Shown piece by piece: positions 49,201 to 61,100 of a stretch of 64,000 nt of DNA; the stretch's first letter is position 1; every line of letters starts with the position of its first letter. The DNA is from Cyclina sinensis (taxonomy: Eukaryota > Mollusca > Bivalvia > Venerida > Veneridae). Location: contig JAAONU010000016.1 of assembly GCA_012932295.1 (NCBI GenBank), positions 35,619,241 through 35,683,240 on the forward strand. The letters are read 5' to 3'. The notes beneath the pieces were generated by a model. It did not search any database and was not told the DNA's origin. It saw nothing but the letters and a program-made list of their open reading frames with translations. The position numbers were made by a program, and so were the translations under genes.

Positions 49201-52200
49201 AATGACATAACAGTGCTATTACTTATTTATATAGGTGGTTGTGAATACGGAGACAAAACCCCGGATGTCTGTCAACAGAAAGTGAAAGATAACACCATCA
49301 GAGGCTACTGTCAGACCAACGAGGCTGACTGCTGCCAGACGTGCCCCCAACTCAAGGACTCTACAAACCCGTGTAAGATCTTTAGATGTTTGTACTATTT
49401 AGAGATAAACCAGTGGCAAAAACTAATGTTTATATACAAAACAACTGTGCAACAATTAAGCAAGGTGAAATAACGAAAAAAAAATTGTAGACTGTACAAA
49501 AACAAAGTATTTTTCTCAAAGCCGACCAACCAGGTGTGAAATATTTGCTTGATTAGCTTGAGACCAAGTGACTGTCCATCATGTATTATAGAAAATACTG
49601 GATAAATTATAACCGTATTCTGCAGAAATCAGAATCTTGATATCATAGTGCTGACTCGTCTTTCAGCGTGCCCCTATGGTGATGTAGATGTGGTCAAATG
49701 TAAGCAGTATATGAACGACAGTATAGGTCCAGGAAACTGCTACAGTCCCAACCGTCAACAGGAATGCTGTGACACATGTACTGAATACTACAATTCTTCT
49801 ATAGTGGGTATGTAGTCTTTAAACCTGTACTAGGGCACACTCGATGTGATCTAACGACAGAAACCACTTTCAACTCAGTTTTGGAAAAAAGCAAAAAGGT
49901 TTTGACCAATCGCGTTTTCCACATGCCATAAAATGGATTGATACATACGGTTTTTAACGTGGCACAATTCAAATGCAAAATTAATAAATGATCAATGTGT
50001 TTATTTTTATATACTGGACTGGTGGATTGACTTATCGATAAAAATATTAAAAAACAATTCGCTGATCAAATGTCCATCATTCAGCAATATGTTTGATTCA
50101 AGTTATCACTGCAAAACAAAGCGACAGATTAGGTGCAAGTTTAACATTAAATTTGGTAAAATTAAAAGTTTTTTATATAGAATTTCAAGAGCACATAAAA
50201 TAATCATAACAATCAAAACAATGTATCTACATGGTTATAGTATATTAAAGATAAAGCGAGGTCGAACCAATGTACCTACATGATTATATTATATTAGATA
50301 AAGCGACGTCGAAACAATGTTTCAACATGATTATAGTGTATTAGATAAAGCTACGTCGAAACAATGTCTCTACATGATTATAGTATATTAGATAAAGCGA
50401 CGTCGAAACAATGTCTCTACATGATTACAGTATATTAGATAAAGCTACGTCGAAACAATGTCTCTACATGATTACAGTATATTAGATAAAGCTACGTCGA
50501 AACAATGTCTCTACATGATTACAGTATATTAGATAAAGCTACGTCGAAACAATGTCTCTACATGATTAGAGTATATTAGATAAAGCGACGTCGAAACAAT
50601 GTCTCTACATGATTACAGTATATTAGATAAACGACGTCGAAACAATGTCTCTACATGATTATAGTATATTAGATAAAGCGACGATTTTGAAAATGAGATG
50701 AGTGTCAGTGATTTTTTTTATTTGTAGAAGTTTACTTTTAATAAACATTTAAGGTTGTGAGTACGGAGACCACTGGAAAGATTATTGCGCGACAAATGTA
50801 GTCCCTCCTAATGTAGCAGACGTCTGTAGCCGCTACACAACACAATGCTGTGGAACATGTAAATTGTACGAGGAAAAGGGTCATCCAGGTACGTTATATT
50901 AATTAAACAAGCATAATTTGTCCCAAGTATGAAGTTAACAGTATTGTAATTATAAAAGAATAATTCTTTATATGAATTTTGCCATATTTTGCCATGATGT
51001 GAATACTTTAATGGCTTGTTTCTTTATTGTATTTACCAAAACAAATTATATATTTTTTGTGAAAATTTACTTATAAAAGTAAAAATTTACTTATAAAAAT
51101 TAGCCATTCTGCTATGAACATTTTACAATCTTGTTGAGAGAATTTTGCCGTCGTGTTGTAAACACTATGTCTTGATCTATACAATTGAGCAATTTAAGAG
51201 AAAACAACATACATACTAAATTTTATTACAGGGAAATCCGTTTCTTGTTAGGTTAAACCGACCGGCTAGCTTTTAAAAAGACGTTTTTTTATTTATTTCT
51301 TTCAATTTCAGGGTTGTTACAACAAATACTTTTAATAAGAACCCACAAGAAACCTTTATAGGTAGGGGGTAGGGGCAAGTGTTATATAGAAAGATAGAGT
51401 GAAAACGCTGTGAACGTATATTGTAGGTTGCAAGTACGGTGACAGGGACCCTGTTGCCTGTAAGGCCTTGATGGACTCTGAACTCGGCACGGCCAATTGT
51501 TATAACATTGCCTATCAGTCGCAGTGCTGTGAAACGTGCGACAACATAAAAGATACCTCCACGCCAGGTATTAACACTTTGAAACTGCTTGGTATACGTT
51601 AACCAATTATGTGCCTGACACTTAAAATAAGGAAGCAAAGATTAGCTTGAAAGAGGATATTATATTTGTCCTTACAAATTAAATGGGCATTGGCAAAGAA
51701 ACATTTAACATGCATTTAAGAAAATAAGAAAGGAGACCGAATTTCTTGACATTTTTGTTGAAAAAAAAGAGTTTTGTTCACAATGTTTTCACAGGATGCC
51801 TGTACGGGGACACCAAGCCGAACAGATGTAAGGAGTTGTTTAATGACTCGAGAGCCGAGGGCAACTGCTATGACCTCCGTACCCAGATAGACTGCTGCAG
51901 ATCGTGCGAGGAGGCCAAGAATGCCTCACGTGGAACTGGTACCTCCTCATACTGAAACTCACTGATTTAAATGATATTTTAACCATAATTACCATAATAT
52001 CACATCAAAGGTGCCACAGCGTCCGTTTTCTGCGTCTGTTATGTGCCCGACAAGAGTAAGAAAGTGGCTATGTTTAGGATATAAATGTTTTGTTGCGCGG
52101 CTGATATAACTCGAATGTTTTACCTTTAGGTAAACATTCCGCCGTTGCATTCCTACAAAACGAAATTTTAGAAGTAACACCTTTGCCTTATGTAAACATT

Positions 52201-54653
52201 TGTACCTTGTAACTGTTTTAACTGCTCCAAAAATAGTCAGTTATAATAAATACATGTACTCAATAGTTACTTTAATTACTTTTAAGTAATCTCAATCTAA
52301 TACAGTTGTTAGCTATTATCGTTTTTACATATAATTAAGAGAAGTAATCCAAGTTTATTCTATACCTAATTTTAAAGTTTCATCAGTGACGTCAATCTGT
52401 ATCTGTTTTTCCTATTTTTGTATTTTTCTATATGCAATGTTTCGGTACATTTGCACTTGCTTTGCATAGCCTTTCGTGAATTGAATATAGAAGCATGGTA
52501 TTGCGAGAGCTGTCAGACTTCATAAAACCGTTACATATTCCACTATTTACTACACCATACAACTTTCCTATACATAAACTGATGAATATATTTTGAGAAA
52601 ACATAAATAAATAAGATGTAGAATAAAAATATTATTTAACGTTGTCCTGTACAACAGGACATACGCAACTGATAAGGTCATTCTGGAATCGCCTTTTGGT
52701 TTGTCCAATATGATTTTTTCCCGTTTTGTAGGTATCCAAACATATCATACTGTAGAAAACAATGTTAAATTACCTAATTATGGCATGTGAAACATTGCAA
52801 TATTGGAAGTTTACATTTGAATTCTATATTGTTTCATTTGTATTGTAAAATAAGATCAATTTGTATTGTATTGTTTTCATTTGTATTTAATAATGTCTTA
52901 ATTTGTATTCAATGTATTTACTTTTGTATTTGATGAATTTCATTTCTATTCAATTAAGTTAATTTGTGTTGTAAAAAAATCATAATTTTATTCTATAATA
53001 ATCTATTTGTTTTCTGATAATCCTCACTTGTATTATATATTTTGTCATTTATGTTGTAAAAATCACAATTGTATTTAATAACAGATTCAATACTATTCAA
53101 TACTTAATTAATTTGTATTTTATACGTGTGACATCGTTTGTATTCTGTAATTGTATTTTGGGATTTGTTGTTGCTTTTGTGACGACAATTCTAATTGGCT
53201 GGAGGAAACTAGCATGGCAACCACAATATAACAATAAAAGACGTCACTGATATTTCACGCAAAAACTATAGGTAATATGAGTAGCATCGGAAAACACACT
53301 GCATGATTCTAAGTTCTAACCAGCTAGCACACTATATCCGCTATGTTGTTGTTTTCCATTAGCCAGTAAAATATATCGTATCGAAATCAACAAACTAATC
53401 CTAGAATGTAATTATAGAACATAAGTATAAAACCTCTAAAAACAAATGCGTTCAGGATTGAATAGTTATGAATCAAATACTAGTATTAAATACGTATGAA
53501 TATAATACAATACAAATGAAAAAATAAAATACTAATATGAATTTTACTATACAAAATAGGATACAATTATAAGATATAGAACATAAGTTGACGGTACTGA
53601 ATAGAAATTATCAAATACAAACGTAAATTTATTGAAAACAAATGAAATAATTATTAAATACGAAAGAAATATTTACAATAGAAAAGTGCCAAAAATGAAA
53701 CAATATAGAATACAAATGTTAACATTGAATATTTCAACGTTTCACACGCCATACCTAATACTGTTCCAACAGAAATCACCGATATCTTTATTTACCGTGT
53801 CTATATTTTTGTACGACTTTAATGTAGGTTGCGAATACGGAGACAGAAATCAGGGGTTCTGTGCAGCAAATATTGTCAGCAAAGCATCGGCTTTCTTGTG
53901 CTTTTCTTACGAGGACCAGTGCTGTGAAACTTGCGCTTCATACAAGGTGTCGGACCATTCAGGTTAGGAAAAAGATAATGTGACATGCAGCGTGACTCCC
54001 ACCTGCCCAAATTCTTATTAACCATTTACTACAACAACTGTCTTGTGTCTTAAAAATAATTTATTTGATTAATATTGAAGTAGCCTAGTGCGCAGAAATA
54101 AAGTAACACAACAAGGAAATGTTCGTAAAAACATTTGTAGTAATGTATTTTCTTTTGTTACAATACAATATAACAACGTTAATATTCTTACACACAGAAT
54201 GCAAGTATGGTGATAAGAATCCAGTAAAATGCCAGTTCGAAATTCCAGATGGTCCAGCTGCATTGACAAAGTGCCCTACATTAGGTAAGTTTATAAAAAC
54301 AAAAATTTCCTGCAGGTCTGATAAAGCAGCTGACATTAGAATCAAGTATGGTAATTAATATTTAGTCAGAGAAGTGCCATAGAATAAATACAGTTGTTTG
54401 ACCTTACGGAAACTAACTGGTTTCAGAGTTACCTAGTGATTCAAGCCTTCAAAGAACAAAAGAAGATTTATAATTACTGAGCAAGAAAGGATGGGTGTTT
54501 ATTCCTTTCATTTCTTTATATTTTTCATTGTTACATTAGACAGGCTCAGTTTAGTTAACTGTCTAATTTTTTTCCGATATGTAAGGTCTAGAGTGTTGTG
54601 AGACGTGTAGCAAACTTGGTCACCCATGGTCCTGGCGGGAAAACCTACAGTGA
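43248..54653 (+). CDS. Secreted ADAMTS Cys-rich/PLAC-like multi-module protein
   Basis: Exons: 43248-43347, 44405-44475, 44801-44929, 46427-46478, 46768-46923, 47308-47384, 47987-48112, 48423-48480, 48789-48923, 49235-49372, 49667-49807, 50754-50888, 51427-51567, 51795-51938, 53828-53962, 54198-54284, 54586-54653. The total is 1893 nt, a 630-aa protein. The ATG has a good context (AGAAATGG) and opens a signal peptide (MASLSIVFSFVIFLIPYSQ). Exons 2-4 and 6-8 each form an ADAMTS cysteine-rich-like unit ending CGNGKWC-x3-(S/Q)C. Exons 5, 9-15 and the 16+17 pair are nine six-Cys modules of pattern C-x-YGD-x-C-x-C-x-CC-x2-C, close to PLAC domains. No metalloprotease or thrombospondin module is present, so this is not an ADAMTS enzyme. 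The role is likely extracellular matrix, shell or defence binding; function unknown. AATAAA lies at 54729. Confidence 0.85.
44597..44800 (+). repeat. 69-bp intronic triplication ending at a splice acceptor
   Basis: Three copies (44597-44665, 44666-44734, 44735-44800) of a unit starting GAAACCAATTATTTCTCGA. Copies 1 and 2 end in CAATTCTTCATGTAGTAT, and copy 3 ends in TAATTCTTATTTCAG, the acceptor of exon 3 of the secreted Cys-rich gene. Divergence between copies is very low, so the expansion is recent. Confidence 0.88.
45316..46330. repeat. Composite tandem repeat bounded by TGCCCCC and GGGGGCA
   Basis: Opens ATGCCCCCGAAAC and closes TTCTGGGGGCATA. Units of about 150 bp share GTTATGCCCCAGAC, ATTATGCAAAAAAGAGTTAT, GCACTTCTCCTCAATGA and ATTTATCTATGAAGTTTCAA; four to five copies are visible. 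It ends with GACGGACGGACTTGCGGACG. It lies in the intron between exons 3 and 4 of the secreted Cys-rich gene. Confidence 0.8.
50218..50685. repeat. 47-bp intronic minisatellite, about 10 copies
   Basis: The unit GC(G/T)ACGTCGAAACAATGTC + TCTACATGATTA(T/C)AG + TATATTAGATAAA is repeated head to tail in the intron between exons 11 and 12 of the secreted Cys-rich gene. The central copies are nearly identical and the edge copies diverge. There are no variable spacers, so it is not a CRISPR. Confidence 0.9.
51795..51955 (+). CDS. Alternative terminal exon giving a short secreted isoform
   Basis: Exon 14 of the secreted Cys-rich gene has an internal donor (ACTG then GTACCT at 51939) that joins in phase to 53828. 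If that donor is not used, the frame reads on for five codons (GTSSY) to TGA at 51953-51955, giving a 539-aa protein with seven complete PLAC-like modules. An AATAAA at 52245-52250, about 290 nt after this stop, supports a real alternative 3' end. Confidence 0.55.
52245..52250 (+). terminator. Candidate polyadenylation signal of the short isoform
   Basis: AATAAA in TTATAATAAATAC, about 290 nt after the alternative TGA at 51953-51955. Confidence 0.4.
52779..53753. mobile_element. 975-bp foldback/MITE element with 6-bp target duplication
   Basis: The left end TATGGCATGTGAAACATTGC and the right end (reverse complement TATGGCGTGTGAAACGTTGA) are inverted and stay similar for at least 60 bp, including TTCTATATTGTTTCATTT. 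The arms then continue as AT-rich subrepeats of ATTTGTATT (left) and AATACAAAT (right) for about 300 bp each. CCTAAT flanks both ends (52773-52778 and 53754-53759). No ORF is present. It lies in the intron (or 3' of the short isoform) between exons 14 and 15 of the secreted Cys-rich gene. Confidence 0.75.
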
Positions 54654-54728
54654 CTCGGATGCGCTCGTCGGCTAAAACACGTTGCCATGATTATAAACAA
54701 TTGTAATGATTGTGTATTTGCTCGGATA

Positions 54729-54734
54729 AATAAA
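54729..54734 (+). terminator. Polyadenylation signal of the long secreted isoform
   Basis: AATAAA 76 nt after the TGA at 54651-54653, followed by T-rich DNA. Confidence 0.5.
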
Positions 54735-55115
54735 TTCACTTTACATGGTCGTTTGCAGAATGTGTTTTTCATTTTAACTGAACTTTAAGGTAAACTTAAT
54801 TTTAGATATTTGTTTTACTAAATTTAGATTTGAAGATCTTTGTCATATACTTTTACATACATTCTTTTAAAGTAAGGATAAACAACAATTTATGTACAAA
54901 TAAAAGTCAGTACCTTAAATGAATAAACATACTTATTAAGAATCTTTAACAGAAAGTACGAAAATGGTTGCATTCTTTTTTTTTCGTTTGTTATTGTTTA
55001 CATGATTTCTTAATCATTTGGTGTTGTTGCTAACGATGATGAAGATGCTTCCAACATGATGGCTCACGATAGTAGTTCTGACTAAATTATTTTACAAAAC
55101 CTCCAAATACGTCTT
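54735..55115. other. Convergent intergenic region
   Basis: About 380 bp separates the + strand secreted gene from the - strand lectin receptor gene. It is AT-rich; nothing else was recognised. Confidence 0.5.
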
Positions 55116-58100
55116 CTAACAGTCAGTTTCAGAAGAGGCACCAGCGCTTTCTGTAGAACATAACAGTGACTTTATCCCTGCAAAAAGTACATTAAGGTCC
55201 AACAGGAACAGACCACCAAACACGGCAGTCAGGAGGCCGACGCCGAGAAACCTGCAACAGAAATATGACTAAATTCAAAATCAGTATTAGAAGTAAAAAA
55301 GAATAAAACATTGAAGTTCAGTATAATAAAGTTAATACATATATGTACAGATGTTGAGAAAGTTCTTACACTGAACTAATAATGACAAAACTCATTTTTA
55401 AACTTCTTGGAACATTTGGAAAAGATGAAAGTGAAACAAAAAAACTGTCGGTGTGAGCTGTTGAGCCTGTCTAGTATTAATTCTTCTAAGACAAATGCAT
55501 AGATGTTCACACAGACAAAGAGAGCATACCAAAGAGTATGAGACTTCACAAAACGCTGTTGAACTTTTATTGTTATACCTTAAACAGCATTTTAACACTA
55601 ATATCGCCTTACCCTACTCCGACAGCACTCGGTCTGTTATCCTCGGCACTGGTGAGTTTCCGTAAAGCTGAAGTCGTATTTGACGAGTCAATAGTGAGTT
55701 CCTTCTCATACTGTTTGGCTTTCTCTTCGCTACTTGTTGGAGCCGGAATCGGTGGGTGTTCCTTAGTTGAACAGTAACAGACATCCATAGCTGTAAAACA
55801 AATTCTATATACGTAAAGACAACCGAAGATAACATTATCATTGAATTAAGAAGAGGACTGCCATGACCATTTCCTCTCACCTAAGAAAAATGTTGACTTA
55901 GTTTATAAACAAAATTGAGAGTAATTAAAAAGATAGTATTTGCAAGATGAAGATGGTCAAATGATTAAAAACGAAATGTTGTTTGAAGAACGTTTGGCAG
56001 TCAACGGACGGATGGTTGCTTGGCATAATAGTCTATATTGGGTACACGTGCAAAGATAAGCTACAAATTATGCAACATTCACTGCCTTCTGCAATATGTA
56101 TTCTTAGCCGAGCAAATAAGAACAAAACATTTTAGTGACTATGTGCTACTGTCTTTTTGTGTCAGACTTAGTAAGCAGCAACCTTTTCCTACATTTTGAT
56201 TTGTTATAAGGCATCTGTATGAATACTCCGTCAACCAGGTACAATGTCCATGCATCTTGAGATCGAATCCGCAACACAAATGTGAAGTTTTGTCGGATTT
56301 TTATCAAGACGCGTAAGAGAGATACAAGTAATAAAAAACAACTGCAAGAAATGCAGGGATCATAAAATGTAAATACCATATGCATTTTCAGTATGATCTA
56401 ACTATATGTCAAGCTTCATGTGCATAAATTTACTGAAATACTTTTTCTCTCCAAACAAAGTAATCTTTTTAAAAGTCACTTTGGTGAAAAAATGCCAGTT
56501 ACAAACACATCTGATATTCAAAGGGTTTAAATAGTAAACCTGTTTCTTCTGGAACGTATGGCATGGTCGAACATATCGTGTCTGGTTCAGTGTTTGTGTC
56601 TGAAAAACCGCTGTACGTCTTTGAGTCCAGAGATCCTGGAACAAAAGTTCAGTCACATTTACATAATTCAGATACATATTCTAATGTGAATTAGGAATAG
56701 TTTTATTTATAATTTCTATTAAAATATATAAATAATTTAAACACTTAAATGCTCTAATTATAATGATAAATGTAATGCAATTTTTAGAGAGAATTCTGCA
56801 ATATAAAGTTCGATATAAATAGGCATTAAACAAGACATGTATATACCAATACTAAAAACCTTTTAAATTTTTTATTTGTTCATTTATTTTATTTTCCCTA
56901 TACACTAAGGCATATTAAACAAAACTTCTATAAAAATGAACCAACATTGCTTAAAGAATTTCATAAAAGGTCATTACAGGAACATTTCTGTGAAATAATT
57001 TTGAAATTGGGCCAAGTGTTTCCGATGAGATTTTTTAGTTTTTCTGTAATTTTGTATTCTCAAAACTGTCCAAATTATTTTACATATCAGGATTGCTCAA
57101 GGAAATTTGATAAAGGACCAACGAAAGAGAAGTTGTGTTAAATTATTTCGAAATTGTGAAAGGAGTTTCAAAGAAGAATATTTTAAAAAATATCTATACA
57201 GTGGTATACAGAAAAGTTGCCCCGCTCGCAGGACAGCCAAGTTTTTTATAAGACAACTTGTGTTAAGGAATTTGATTAACGGCCACATAAGAAACTTTTT
57301 CTGTAAAATTATTTTGAAATCATGTCAGCGGATGTCTGGGGAAATGATTTTCAAAGTTTACCATACATTCATATAGTGAACCCTCTGTAGACCTGGTTGG
57401 TTTTTAAGAGGCAAAAAAGATTTGGAGGAATTAGATAAACGACCACCTTAAGAATATTTTTATTAAATAATTATGAAATCGGGCTGGTGGTTTCTGAGGA
57501 AAAGGGTTTCCAAGTTTTCCATTTTCAATGTTTTTCAAAGGACCCAGATGCCTTGAAGGAATTTAATAACTGGCCACCTAAAACATTTTTGTGAAATTAT
57601 TTTGAAATCGGGAATGTGGTTTCTGAAGAGAAGATTTTCAAAATTTTCTATATAATCATACAGAGATTACAGGTCCCGCCCTCTATAGGCTAGTTTTATT
57701 AACGGAACTGAAATGGCTTATAAGCATTTGATAAAGTGCCACCAGGAAAATTTTGCAAAACTATTTTGAAATCGGGCTGGTGGTTTCTGAAAAGAAGATT
57801 TTCTAAGTTTATTTTCATAAAGTCATAATTATAGGGAATAAAGGCTCCATCCTCTGAAGGCAAGGTTTTTAAGGGACCCAAATGGTTTGAAGGAATTTCA
57901 TAAACGTTCACCAATGGAACATTTAATTAGAATATTATGAAATCAGGTTGGTAGTTTCTGAGGAGAAGATTTTTGAAGTTTCCCAGTAACAAAGTAGTCA
58001 AAAAGTGAAAACAGGCTCCATCCTCTGAAGGTTTTTTAAAGGACCCAAATGGCTTGAAATATTTTTATAATGGGCCACCTGAGAAATATGCTTGTGAAAT

Positions 58101-61100
58101 TATTTTGAAATCAGGCAGGTGGATTCTTAGGGTAAGATCTTTAAAAAATACCTGTATGGAACCATTTAATTTTAAAAAAAACTGCGAAACACTCTTTAGA
58201 ATTATGGTTAAAATTAGCACAGTTGTTTAGGGGGAGACGCCGTTTGAGGGAAAATGTTGACGACGGACGACGAACAGTTACCTATCCTAATAGCTCACTC
58301 TTGAGCACTTCATGCACAGGTAAGCTAAAAATGGACAATTTTCGTATTTCAGACTAGAGTCTATTTTTTTCAAATGCCTTTTACTGGAAATACCTTCGAA
58401 GCATCGACGAATATAGAAGGTCGAGTCAGGTACTCCTTGCCGTCTTTTAGAAGCATGAAGGTACATTGACGAAGCATCTGCAGTTTTACTTTCGTGAAGA
58501 ATACAAATTTTTTCAGCTGGATAGTAATTAAATCCCCAACATTCACTACCAGTGTTGGACGTGGAGACGTTACGACACTCTAGCGCGCATTCACTAGGAT
58601 CAGTCATATTTTCCAATGGTTTAGCACTAGAAGGAAATTTGTCTGGTTCCTCTTCAAAGAACGGTTCGTACCAGCAATCACCTTTATACAGATCAGTTTT
58701 GGGTTAGGGTTAGAGGTTATGCTTGTCTTTTAAAGCAATACGAAGACGTAATAAAATAGGCTGCAGTGACATGTTTTAAATAGAAACGTTTGCTACATGT
58801 TATGATTCAGGACAGTCTGACCGAAAAGATTTTGTGAATATTTTTTCAATAAGTATGTTTTTATAATAATTCAGTATAACGTTCTGATATTTTGAGCAAG
58901 GACATCGTCCACTGTTGGCTTGTTTTAAGAAGAAAACAAGTTTAAACAATCTACTGCTTTCAAAGGCTGAAGATTTTTTAGTTCTTGTACAAACTATTCA
59001 AATTTAACAAAAATTATGTTCGATGAAAACGATCATGATAATAATGACAGTGGCGCTGTTGCTTTTCGTGATGATGTTGATGTTTGAATGATGGTGATGG
59101 CAATTATGATAAATTCGTCAAAATGGAAGGAAGATGAAGAAGAGTATCGTGGCTGCGCATAAATTGTTAACTGTACTGTTAATAAAATACTGTTTTATTA
59201 TGCATACCCTCGTTTCTCTGACAAACAAACTTTTTCTTCTGCTCGCAGCTCGCGCTTTCCATCGAAAAGCTTGTTACAATCTGTGCGCATGTTGAAGTAC
59301 TGCTACTCAAACTAACGCTTACAGTCGAGCTGATTGATTCACAGTCTTGATAAGTCCAAGAATCGTTTGCAAATGGAAGGTGAAGTCCTGACCAAATTCC
59401 GTTCGAAGATAGTCTAAATCGAAATAAAAACTTCATAGATACTATTAACTTTTTCAGCTCTTTGAAAGAAACATTTCAGTCTACATTTTAGAATTGATCA
59501 GGTCCGGTTTTAAGACATGTTCGTAACTCAGTCCACCTGTTGACTGGTCTCAAAGCAGAACTTAATTGTTCGCATTATTTGCAATGTGAATTTTTTGAGA
59601 TTTTAGTTAGTGAATATTTCCATTATATCCATTTAATAACATACAATTTTTGACAATACGATCATTAAGTATAAAGATAACTTACGCATTTTGTATCTGG
59701 TCATTCCACACGAAACCGTCTAAATAAAGCAACTCCTCAATCTGTCTTTGTTCCTTTATCTTAACTAACTGACCACGCTGACTTCCACATATGGCCTTTG
59801 CTTCGTTCCATGTTTTTTTGGTCGTGAATAACGTGTAGATTGTCCGTTGCGATAATGCGCCGCAAAATTCAAAAACTAACAAAAATATCACTGACCAGTT
59901 AGTTACAAGAATGAATATTATAATGATACAGCTTCTTCTGTTTAAGGCGAGATTTTCTAGAAAGGCATTTGAACGTAATACTTATACTGTTCACAAAAAG
60001 TAGGGGATATTGTTATTGCCAATAATTAAGAACTCTTACCTTTTGATGTTTATTTAATCAATTAAACAAATTCTTTCATACATTTTAATCGAAAATTTAA
60101 CTTCTTTATGACACCTTTAGGTACTTTAAACAGCGTTCAAAGTCACTACGTAAACGTCATCATTTTCACAAGCCCTCAGTAACGTGTTTGACCAACTCTG
60201 TTATCGCAACAAGCTATGCAACGACGTCTCATTCTCCCAAAAAGACGACTGGTAGAGTGCTGAGGGATTCAGTCCCACTCTTCCTTCAGCGCTGCACCGA
60301 GCTCACGTAACGTTCTGGGTGGAGGATTACGTCTTTGGACACATTTTCAAAGAATGTCCCACACATGTTCAATAGGTGATAAGTCCGGATTCATCGCTGG
60401 CCATGGTAATGTACGGATATGTTGCTCTTCCACTCAGTGACAAGTCTTGTCCTATGGGCCCTAGCGTTAGCATCCTGGAAGATGAATTCTTGGCCATGAC
60501 GTTGAGCAAACGGAACAACATGCGGAACAAACATGTTTTCACGGTAGTACTGGCCAGTTACACTATCATGGTACAAATGTAGCTGTGTTCTGGCAGTCAG
60601 TTCTGATGCCACCCCATACCAAAACGGACCCACCCCCATATCGGTCATTGGCAACCCTAGCAGCGTATGTAAATCGTTCACCTGGGCGACGCCAAACTCT
60701 TCTTCGACCATCACGAAGGTCTAGGTTGAATCTGGATTCGTCAGTGAACATCAAATGTGATCACTGGTTAATATTCCACCGACGCCGATCTCTACACCAC
60801 GCAAAACGTTCATGACGCTGCATTGCTGACAACGGCAATACCACTTGAGGGCGCTTATCGTTAAGACCGTCTGAGTGAACTCGATTTCTTATTGTCTGTC
60901 TCGAGACGTTGACCTCTCTGATATGTCGAAGGCGTTGTTGAAGGTCTGTGGCCGTCAGTGCTTTATTACGGAGAGCTTGATTAACAACATAGCAGTCGTT
61001 TCGGACGTCAGTACATCTTGGGCGTCCACTTCTTTGGATATCAATCACGTCACCACTTGTTTGATAGCGTGACAACAATCGGCAGACAACAGACTGAGAA

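Noticed and set aside
50218..50685. CRISPR-like regular array
   Set aside because: Contiguous 47-bp head-to-tail copies without unique spacers in an animal intron; an ordinary minisatellite.
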